Below, in pieces: positions 1 to 5,526 of a DNA stretch of 5,980 nucleotides (positions are counted from its first letter, which is position 1; each line of letters opens with the position of its first letter). The DNA is taken from the NCBI GenBank assembly GCA_002304845.1, contig DBPM01000050.1, positions 1 through 5,980 of the forward strand. Direction: 5' to 3'. The notes below the pieces were generated by a model. That model was not told the origin of the DNA, did no database searches, and saw nothing but the letters and a program-made list of their open reading frames with translations. The position numbers and the translations under genes are program-made. This DNA comes from Candidatus Shapirobacteria bacterium UBA1420. Lineage in GTDB: Bacteria; Patescibacteriota; Microgenomatia; UBA12405.

Positions 1-23
1 GGGTTCGATTCCCACCCTCGGCA
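1..23 (+). tRNA. tRNA 3' end, partial (probably tRNA-Leu)
   Basis: The window opens inside a tRNA. Bases 1-3 and 11-13 are GGG and CCC of the T stem, closing the loop TTCGATT (4-10). Bases 14-15 finish the T stem, 16-22 (CCTCGGC) are the 3' strand of the acceptor stem, and A23 is the discriminator. The 5' acceptor strand must therefore be GCCGAGG, which is common in bacterial tRNA-Leu, and A73 also fits Leu. The anticodon lies outside the window, so the isotype is inference. The next bases are CTA, so CCA is not encoded and must be added by a CCA-adding enzyme. Confidence 0.85.
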
Positions 24-46
24 CTATTAAAAGTTTGTGATTATAT

Positions 47-75
47 TTTAAAAATCAAGGTTTGTAATTTACAAT
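47..75 (+). promoter_or_regulatory. Possible sigma70-type promoter for the CYTH gene
   Basis: TTTAAA (47-52) resembles a -35 box (4 of 6 match TTGACA). It is followed after 17 bases by TACAAT (70-75; 5 of 6 match TATAAT). A short inverted repeat, TTGTA-ATT-TACAA (62-74), overlaps the -10 box and could be an operator or chance in AT-rich DNA. The predicted transcription start would fall almost on the SD site, giving a very short leader. Read-through from the tRNA is an alternative. Confidence 0.25.
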
Positions 76-80
76 AATTA

Positions 81-86
81 AGAGGA
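81..86 (+). promoter_or_regulatory. Shine-Dalgarno site of the CYTH gene
   Basis: AGAGGA lies 3 bases before the ATG at 90. It supports this start codon and shows that SD-led initiation is used at the first gene of a unit. Confidence 0.65.
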
Positions 87-89
87 AAA

Positions 90-614
90 ATGAATCAAGA
101 ATTAGAATTAGAACTAACGTTTTTAGCCAAAGAGTTACCAAAAGAGATTAAAACTGCAAAGCCGACGCGAATTGTTGATATTTATATTCCAGACATACCG
201 GAGCATTCGCATTTAAGATTGCGCCAAAAAGGCGAGAAATATGAAATAACCAAGAAAATGCCAGTTACAACAGGAAATGCGTCCGAGCAAATCGAGCAAA
301 CAATACCGCTTACACCAGAAGAGTTTATGGCTTTAGCTAGCTGTAGTCAAAAGCGAGTAGCAAAGGATAGATATTGTGTAGATATTGAAGGTAAAGCGGC
401 CGAGGTTGATGTCTTTGTTGATAACCTAAAAGGTCTAGTTTTAATAGATTTTGAATTTGATACGGTAGAAGAAAAAGCGGTTTTTAAAGCACCAAAGACA
501 GTATTAGCTGATGTAACACAAGAAGATTTTATTGCTGGGGGTTTACTAGCGGGAAAAACATATAATGATATTTTGCCAGAATTAGAACGTTTTAACTATA
601 AACGAATTAAATAA
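90..614 (+). CDS. CYTH domain protein (triphosphate tunnel enzyme family)
   Basis: A single-domain 174-residue CYTH-fold protein. The family (class IV adenylate cyclase, thiamine triphosphatase, inorganic triphosphatase) binds triphosphate and divalent metal inside a beta tunnel and is cytosolic. Visible landmarks are an N-terminal acidic ELELEL strand (residues 4-9), HLRLR at 41-45 with R43 and R45 as phosphate-contacting arginines, ITKK at 53-56, basic residues near 88-94, AEVDVF at 104-109, LIDFEF at 118-123 supplying acidic metal ligands, and a C-terminal KTYNDI near 156-161. The usual ExExK motif reads ExExT (E6, E8, T10), so the lysine is absent. Length is normal for a stand-alone CYTH protein. 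The start is supported by AGAGGA just upstream. It is transcribed away from the tRNA and converges on the minus-strand operon. The substrate cannot be told; a simple triphosphatase is more likely than a cyclase. Confidence 0.85.
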   Translation: MNQELELELTFLAKELPKEIKTAKPTRIVDIYIPDIPEHSHLRLRQKGEKYEITKKMPVTTGNASEQIEQTIPLTPEEFMALASCSQKRVAKDRYCVDIEGKAAEVDVFVDNLKGLVLIDFEFDTVEEKAVFKAPKTVLADVTQEDFIAGGLLAGKTYNDILPELERFNYKRIK

Positions 615-622
615 TTATAGTA

Positions 623-744
623 AACAGCAGCTGTCGCATAAAGCCATGCTATCCCCATCTTCACATAATAACCCTGGTGTTTAATAGTCCGTATTGTCGC
701 CAACACTCTGTCAATATCAGCTTAATCTAAAAAATTTTGTATTA
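623..744 (-). pseudogene. Broken duplicate fragment of the alkD-like gene
   Basis: These 122 bases match 3655-3776 (constant offset 3032, same orientation) with no gaps and 10 mismatches, about 92 percent identity by hand alignment. The matched part encodes residues of about 148-187 of the intact protein, including the block with QGYYVKM and the conserved AW. In the copy, the Gln codon after FLD is TAA (724-722). Of the 10 changes, 3 are synonymous, 6 are missense and 1 is nonsense, which fits loss of constraint. Similarity stops abruptly at both ends: the left end lies 8 bases past the CYTH stop codon and the right end runs into unrelated sequence. There is no start codon or full domain, so it is not a gene. 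It is either the remnant of a second alkD copy or a captured segment. Confidence 0.85.
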
Positions 745-869
745 CTGCTTTTAATCAGGACTGGCAAGGTATCAGAATTTACGGTAAGAGTAATCAAAAT
801 TTTCACTGCTCCTGACAATAATCCCCAAAGAGCCATTCTCATCACCGTCAACAAACTCAATCAAATGAG
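745..869. other. Unassigned remainder of the convergent intergenic gap
   Basis: This is the gap between the alkD fragment and the end of the phosphohistidine gene. I see no convincing hairpin plus T-run terminator for either converging unit, no RNA gene and no similarity to the rest of the alkD gene. Two start-less open stretches exist: plus strand 726-812 and minus strand 873-775. Both are about 30 codons and could be decayed coding sequence of unknown origin or chance. Confidence 0.4.
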
Positions 870-2420
870 TTAATCATCTCTGATAATCCGCACTATTCCT
901 TTTTCTGCATCCATCTCAATCAAATCACCATCTTTTAGGATTGCAGTAGCGTTGCCTGTCCCAATCACACAAGGAACACCAAATTCTCGGGCTACTATAG
1001 CTGCATGGCAGGTAATTCCACCTTCATCCGTAATAAACCCCGATGCTTTTTCCATTGCCATGACATAATCTGGAGTTGTCATAGATGCTACTAAAATATC
1101 ACCTTCATTAACCTTGTCTACCTCTAAATAACTTTGTAATACTTTAACCCTACCTTTAACGTACCCTAATGAAGCTGGCGTGCCCTTGATTACCTTTGGT
1201 TTACTAGAAGCTACAAAAGCTTCTCCTTTAAATTTACTTGCCACCAACTTTTGTAACTTAATAGCCCTAGTTCCAAACAAGGTATAACTTTTTCCTTTTA
1301 ACCAGACTATAGCATAGCCTTTTTTCCTTTCGGAAATCAAATTTTGTACATCATCATTGACCCTACTTCTCAATAAAACAGATATTTCATCAGAACTAAG
1401 TAGGACAATATCTTCAAGAGATAAATTCAATCTTTTGGCTGCCTCCATAATCAGTGAGTGTCTACCAACATAAAACAGGCTATCTGACGCCTCCGTTGTA
1501 TAAGTTCTCAAAAAAATAAAATTTCTCACCGCTTCCACATATTTTTTAAGCTCTTTACTTAATTTATAAGTTTCTAATAATTGTTTATATTTAGCTTGAT
1601 CATCTTTCCTAACTTGAACAATCCTGTTAATTTCCATGTCTATATCTTTTGTCAGTAAATTATTTAATCTTTCTAGATATTCTTCTTTTGAAAAAGATAC
1701 ATCATCAATAAGTACTGGGCCTTTCATCCATGAATAGAGTTCAATATGTTTATCTAATTTTTTAGTAATTTTCAGAGGAAGATTATTTAGACTATAACTA
1801 CCTTGTTTTATTAATCTAGCTATTCTCAACAGCTCTAAGGGTTCATCTGTATAGGCCAGCTTTCCTAAATTAGGGTAAGTCGCTATTATAGAAAAAATCT
1901 TGTCTAATTTTTTCTCTGACACTTTTAGTTCACTTCTAAGAAGCTCCTTGGTCTTTACTTCTAAATAATCATCAGGTCTTGAAAAACCAGGTACAAACGA
2001 TAAAGTATAAATTTCCTGAAATTTCTGTATCTCTTTTGCCAGGTCTTCATTAGTCAAATTATCCCAGCGTTTCGACTTTAATTTTTTTAAGTAAGCTTTT
2101 ATTGTATCAACTATTTCAAATTCTTTTTTGGCTAACTTATCAAAAAAGCACAAATCCTTTTTAGCCAAACTACTCAATACCTGATTACGTTTTTTTACCT
2201 CCTCATTAGTGTAATACTCATCACCATTTAAGACTAAATAGTTTTCTTGAGAAATATCAAAACCTAAGTAATTCGTTAAGGTTGAGGTTTTATTGGCTAA
2301 AATCTGCGTGTATTGGAGAAACCAACTGAAGTAACGAGCTACATAGAAATGCCATTTTTTAGATAGAATTAGACTTTCCAAATCATTAGTACTCATTTTA
2401 TCTACTAAATAGTTTACCAA
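870..2420 (-). CDS. PEP-utilising enzyme mobile-domain protein (no ATP-grasp domain)
   Basis: A 516-residue protein (numbered from the TTG at 2420) of two parts. Residues 413-516 are a phosphohistidine swivelling domain as in PEP synthase, pyruvate phosphate dikinase and rifampicin phosphotransferase. It begins GTPASLGYVKGRV and carries the signature TDEGGITCHAAIVARE with the phosphorylatable His472, followed by FGVPCVIGTG. Residues 1 to about 400 are charged and mostly helical; the stretch near 305-350 (FLRTYTTEAS, then LNLSLEDIVLLSSDEI) resembles the linker before this domain in rifampicin-phosphotransferase-like proteins. The ATP-grasp domain that normally phosphorylates the histidine and the C-terminal PEP/pyruvate barrel are both absent, so it cannot be a complete PEP synthase. 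It is the last gene of the operon, 35 bases after the nucleotidyltransferase-like gene. The start is uncertain: TTG at 2420, ATG at 2396 (residue 9) and ATT at 2429 are all in frame, and GAGGG at 2440-2436 best suits the ATT. Confidence 0.8.
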   Translation of the reverse strand: MVNYLVDKMSTNDLESLILSKKWHFYVARYFSWFLQYTQILANKTSTLTNYLGFDISQENYLVLNGDEYYTNEEVKKRNQVLSSLAKKDLCFFDKLAKKEFEIVDTIKAYLKKLKSKRWDNLTNEDLAKEIQKFQEIYTLSFVPGFSRPDDYLEVKTKELLRSELKVSEKKLDKIFSIIATYPNLGKLAYTDEPLELLRIARLIKQGSYSLNNLPLKITKKLDKHIELYSWMKGPVLIDDVSFSKEEYLERLNNLLTKDIDMEINRIVQVRKDDQAKYKQLLETYKLSKELKKYVEAVRNFIFLRTYTTEASDSLFYVGRHSLIMEAAKRLNLSLEDIVLLSSDEISVLLRSRVNDDVQNLISERKKGYAIVWLKGKSYTLFGTRAIKLQKLVASKFKGEAFVASSKPKVIKGTPASLGYVKGRVKVLQSYLEVDKVNEGDILVASMTTPDYVMAMEKASGFITDEGGITCHAAIVAREFGVPCVIGTGNATAILKDGDLIEMDAEKGIVRIIRDD

Positions 2421-2435
2421 AAAATCAATAATTAT

Positions 2436-2440
2436 CCCTC
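2436..2440 (-). promoter_or_regulatory. Shine-Dalgarno-like site before the phosphohistidine gene
   Basis: GAGGG is read on the minus strand. It lies 15 bases from the TTG at 2420, which is too far, but 6 bases from an in-frame ATT at 2429. An in-frame TGA at 2441-2439 overlaps the site and bars any start further upstream. The site therefore argues for a start a few codons upstream of the TTG, at a non-canonical codon. Confidence 0.4.
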
Positions 2441-2455
2441 AATTTTCTTACCCCT

Positions 2456-3484
2456 CTATCCGTTTAGCGCTATGTTCTCCAATACATTTCGGATCTCTAC
2501 CCTTTTTTCGTCGATTTTATTTTTTTGGTTTTCTTGATCTTGCAAAAATAAATTTCTAATCTTTTCTTTACTTTCATCATTAATATTTAATTCACTATTG
2601 TCTGTTTGAACAAGAATTATGTCACTCGGAATATACTTAAAACTAGTACCTTCGATTTTTTTAAGCTGGGCTGCCTGCCGTAATAACAATTCAGTTACTC
2701 TCTCGGGTGTTATCACAATTCCATCTTCCTTCAATATTGATTCGATATTCAATATCTCTTTTTTTACCACACCGACCGCTATTTCTGCTCCATCATTGTT
2801 TATTCGATCATCTATTTCTTTAATGGCCTGTTTTGCTACAAAATCATCATAATATTTGATTACCTTTTCACTATCTAAGGAGTATTCTCGCGCCAACAGT
2901 ATGGCATCACAACCCTCTTCTCTCGGAGTGTTTTCTTGTCTTAAATATTTATCAAGAAAAAGAATTTCCAACTCTGGTGTTAAATATTCCTGTCCATTAT
3001 ATATAACCGTCTCATAGGTAGAATCCATATATCCATCTGGAATATTTTTTAAAGCTTTCGTTTCGTTCTTTGAATACCTTTCTTGAGCACCAAAAACAAA
3101 ATGAAAATTTTTGGCACTTTCGTCGCTAGCATAATCTCCATTATAGTTATATATTTCAAAATCAGAATGCGATCGATATGGAAAATCATTACCTTTTTTC
3201 TGTCGTCCCTGCACCTCACCCCGCAATGCCAGTTCTACACCCACACCTTTCCCAAATAAATAACGTATTTCTCCATCATTAGTTTTTTGTGGCCATAACT
3301 TTACAGCTATTTCCACTTTTCGATCAAACACCTCCTGTATAGGCATTTCATATCCATTAATTCTGGTACTATCGCAATAATCTTTTATTTTTTGTACCTC
3401 TGCTATCTGCCAGTCGAAATCCACAACAGGTCCTGCTGTTTTAGAATCAAACACAGTATTTACCTTAACATCTTTCTGTTCCAT
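2456..3484 (-). CDS. Putative nucleotidyltransferase-fold protein
   Basis: A 342-residue soluble protein with no signal peptide or membrane segment. I do not recognise a named family. The layout resembles AbiEii/Lnu-type nucleotidyltransferases: a glycine-containing helix start at 76-89 (LFGKGVGVELALRG), then YRSHSDFEIY at 103-112, which matches the R-x-H-S-D-x-D-I pattern with D108 and E110 as possible metal ligands (the second acid is Glu rather than Asp). Next comes LTPELEILFLDKYL at 168-181 and D193, recalling the sPE..l..K helix and later Asp of that group. Residues from about 215 on are charged and helical, possibly coiled coil, with no recognised domain. The ATG lies 2 bases after the alkD TGA and has no SD, so translation is probably coupled to alkD. 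It precedes the phosphohistidine gene by 35 bases. The substrate, whether small molecule, tRNA or protein, is unknown; the fold assignment is tentative. Confidence 0.55.
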   Translation of the reverse strand: MEQKDVKVNTVFDSKTAGPVVDFDWQIAEVQKIKDYCDSTRINGYEMPIQEVFDRKVEIAVKLWPQKTNDGEIRYLFGKGVGVELALRGEVQGRQKKGNDFPYRSHSDFEIYNYNGDYASDESAKNFHFVFGAQERYSKNETKALKNIPDGYMDSTYETVIYNGQEYLTPELEILFLDKYLRQENTPREEGCDAILLAREYSLDSEKVIKYYDDFVAKQAIKEIDDRINNDGAEIAVGVVKKEILNIESILKEDGIVITPERVTELLLRQAAQLKKIEGTSFKYIPSDIILVQTDNSELNINDESKEKIRNLFLQDQENQKNKIDEKRVEIRNVLENIALNG

Positions 3485-3486
3485 AA

Positions 3487-4215
3487 TCAGATCATAGCAG
3501 ATTTCTTTTGAAGTTGATTTTTTAATTTTCTAATAATTTCTTTCTGTTGATCAGAAATTTGGTAAGATTCCAGCATTTTTTGTAATGCCTTTTTCTTAAC
3601 CCACAAATCTATATCCGAGTTTTTAATTTCCTCTAATGTCTGCTTATAAAAATTAACAGCAGCTGTCGCATAAAGCCATGCCATCGCCATTTTGACATAA
3701 TAACCCTGGTGTTTAATAGTCCGTATTGTCACCAACACTCTGTCAATATCAGATTGGTCTAAAAAATTTAGCATTAACTCAATCACCCCATAACGAACGA
3801 CAAATTCCTGGTCGGATTTTAAACAATTTATTACAAAATTCCACCAAATTTGCTTATTTTTCAAATTCCTTTTCTGAACAAATATATCCACTTCCGCCCA
3901 ACTGTCCACCAATGGTAAATATTTTTTGGTTAAAGAAATTTTTTGTTCATCGGTTAGTTTGGCACAAGATATGATCAAACCGCATAATAAAACTTGCTCA
4001 TAAACAGCCCTATCTATTGTTAGTAGTAATTTTTCAATTTCATCACCATCGATATCTCGTGCCAACTTTTTCGCCAATTTTCTTAAATCCGGCACCCGCA
4101 CCCCCAAAACACTTTTTTGAGTGTTAACAATTCTCTTGTTAAATTTGGCATATTCCTCGTTTCCTTTGGCTAAAAACGCTAATTCTGAATTAATTTTCGT
4201 AATATCCACAGACAT
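3487..4215 (-). CDS. AlkD-like DNA alkylation repair protein
   Basis: A 242-residue HEAT-like-repeat protein of the DNA alkylation repair family (AlkD/AlkC group), whose members excise 3-methyl- and 7-methyl-purines from DNA. It is helical throughout. DSWAEVD at 104-110 provides W106 and D110, matching the Trp and catalytic Asp of Bacillus cereus AlkD (W109, D113). R141 in FVVRYGVIELM and W180 in MAMAWLYAT correspond to the conserved Arg and second Trp. The block KHQGYYVKMAMAWLYA (169-184) is typical of the clostridial-style subgroup. Length is normal and both ends look complete. The ATG directly abuts the dnaB stop (TAAATG), and only a weak A-rich sequence precedes it, so translation is likely coupled to dnaB. 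A broken copy of residues of about 148-187 lies at 623-744. The repair function is well supported; the exact lesion range is not. Confidence 0.9.
   Translation of the reverse strand: MSVDITKINSELAFLAKGNEEYAKFNKRIVNTQKSVLGVRVPDLRKLAKKLARDIDGDEIEKLLLTIDRAVYEQVLLCGLIISCAKLTDEQKISLTKKYLPLVDSWAEVDIFVQKRNLKNKQIWWNFVINCLKSDQEFVVRYGVIELMLNFLDQSDIDRVLVTIRTIKHQGYYVKMAMAWLYATAAVNFYKQTLEEIKNSDIDLWVKKKALQKMLESYQISDQQKEIIRKLKNQLQKKSAMI
3655..3776 (-). repeat. Direct repeat copy inside the alkD-like gene
   Basis: This is the intact partner of the fragment at 623-744: same orientation, 122 bases, 10 mismatches, no gaps. The two copies bracket about 2.9 kb holding the phosphohistidine and nucleotidyltransferase-like genes plus the 3' end of alkD. 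Recombination between the copies would delete those two genes and leave alkD without about 55 C-terminal residues. Confidence 0.85.
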
Positions 4216-5526
4216 TTAGTTCTTTTTTTCTACATCAAAAAAGCTGACTTGTTTGCCGTTAAAGTAAAGATTAAATTGTCCTGTTGGACCATTACGGTGC
4301 TTTTCAATGGCGCAAGTCACAATCTCTTTTACCTCCTCATCCTCCCGATGTAAAAACATAACCACATCCGCATCTTGCTCAATACTGCCCGATTCCCGTA
4401 AATCCGACAATCTCGGCTTCCCTCCCCGACTCTCCATTTGCCTGTTCAACTGAGCTGCCGCAATCACCGGCACCTTTAATTCTCTGGCTAAATTTTTCAA
4501 ACCCTGAGAAATTTCCGAAACCTCTTGGACCCGATTATCCCGAGTATAACCATGCATCAATTGCAAATAATCCACCACTACAAATTTAATGCCTTTGTCC
4601 GATTGCAGTCGGCGCGCCTTGGTCCGTAACTCCGTCACCGTTAAACCAGGGGTATCATCAATATAAAGCGGCGCTTCCGCCAAAATCCCCATCGCTTCCG
4701 ATAAAGAGGTAAAATCATCATCTGATAATTGTCCTGTTTTTAACTTCCAAGCATCAATCAATCCTTGTCTAACCAACAACCTGTCCACTAACTCTTCCTT
4801 ACTCATTTCCAAGGAAAATATCACTGTTGGCAACTTTTCCTCTACCGCCACATGCCGGGCAATATTCAGTAAAAATGCCGTTTTTCCCACCCCTGGCCGC
4901 GCCGCCAAAATCAATAAATTACTATCCTGCATTCCCGCCAACATTGAATCCATTTGCTTAAATCCGGTCGGTAAACCTCGTAGACCACTCCCTCTCTTTT
5001 GCAATTCATCCAAGCGGTCAAAAGACGCTGTCAATACCTCTCTAATTGATGAGGGGACCGATTTCATGTGTCGCTGTGACAGAGCATAAACTTCCTGTTC
5101 CGCCATATCCAACAACTCATCTGCCGGTATCGCCTCATCAAAAGCCTTTTCGGCAATCCGCCCCGCCGCCGCAATCAACTCTCTTTTAGCTGATAACGCC
5201 TTGATAATTCTGCCATAACTTTCCACATTGGCCGAGGTCGGTACCTCCGCCGCCAATTTTGACAAAAAAGCTTTGCCTCCAATGGTTTTTAACAGTTTTT
5301 TTTCCTTAAGCTTCCCTGCCACCGTCACCATATCAATCGGGCTTCTGCTCTCATAAAGCTCCATCATCGATTCGTAAATCAGGCCATAGTTTCGGTTATA
5401 AAAATGCTCCGGCCTCAAAAATTCCGACACCGCCAAAATAGCATCATTGTCAATTAAAATTGATCCTAAAACCGAGATTTCTGCCTCTTCAAAGGCAGGT
5501 GGTAATTTTATGCTTGACTCTTTAAT
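4216..5526 (-). CDS. dnaB: Replicative DNA helicase DnaB, ATT start
   Basis: The hexameric helicase that unwinds DNA at the replication fork. Reading from ATT at 5526 gives 436 residues. The N-terminal domain begins KLPPAFEEAEISVLGSIL (7-24) and continues with LRPEHFY; the linker follows, then the RecA-like domain: Walker A ARPGVGKT (209-216), SLEM with the catalytic Glu (238-241), Walker B VVVDYLQL (316-323), AAQLNR (357-362), DLRESGSIEQDADVV and the KHRNGPTG loop (409-416) with the arginine-finger Arg. There is no intein and all core motifs are intact. A start at TTG 5436 would cut off the conserved LPP..AE..VLGS segment. Between the in-frame TAA at 5556-5554 and that TTG there is no ATG, GTG, TTG or CTG, and a perfect SD sits 7 bases before the ATT. 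The gene overlaps the upstream MBL-like gene by 19 bases and its stop abuts the alkD ATG. Base composition looks richer in G+C than the genes downstream. Confidence 0.93.
   Translation of the reverse strand: MKESSIKLPPAFEEAEISVLGSILIDNDAILAVSEFLRPEHFYNRNYGLIYESMMELYESRSPIDMVTVAGKLKEKKLLKTIGGKAFLSKLAAEVPTSANVESYGRIIKALSAKRELIAAAGRIAEKAFDEAIPADELLDMAEQEVYALSQRHMKSVPSSIREVLTASFDRLDELQKRGSGLRGLPTGFKQMDSMLAGMQDSNLLILAARPGVGKTAFLLNIARHVAVEEKLPTVIFSLEMSKEELVDRLLVRQGLIDAWKLKTGQLSDDDFTSLSEAMGILAEAPLYIDDTPGLTVTELRTKARRLQSDKGIKFVVVDYLQLMHGYTRDNRVQEVSEISQGLKNLARELKVPVIAAAQLNRQMESRGGKPRLSDLRESGSIEQDADVVMFLHREDEEVKEIVTCAIEKHRNGPTGQFNLYFNGKQVSFFDVEKKN

Noticed and set aside
726..812. Start-less plus-strand open stretch containing NQDWQGIRIYGKSNQ
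   Set aside because: About 28 codons with no start, partly over the alkD fragment; could be decayed coding sequence but nothing supports it.
615..869. Rho-independent terminator between the convergent genes
   Set aside because: I looked for a stem-loop followed by a T-run on either strand and found none convincing.
775..873. Start-less minus-strand open stretch reading LTHLIEFVDGDENG onward
   Set aside because: About 33 codons, no start codon, stops on both sides; only a vague likeness to the LIE..DAEKG end of the neighbouring gene.
2619..2852. 77-codon open frame on the plus strand
   Set aside because: It lies wholly antisense to the nucleotidyltransferase-like gene, shows no recognisable motif and no SD; treated as a chance frame.
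3487..3489. Possible TGA recoding, as in some CPR lineages
   Set aside because: TGA ends the alkD-like protein at its natural length and the next gene starts 2 bases later, so TGA acts as a stop.
3726..3974. 82-codon open frame on the plus strand
   Set aside because: It is antisense to the well-supported alkD-like gene and its translation resembles no family.
4216..5436. dnaB starting at TTG 5436 (406 residues)
   Set aside because: It removes the conserved DnaB N-terminal segment that reads in frame directly upstream and ignores the perfect SD at 5540-5533.
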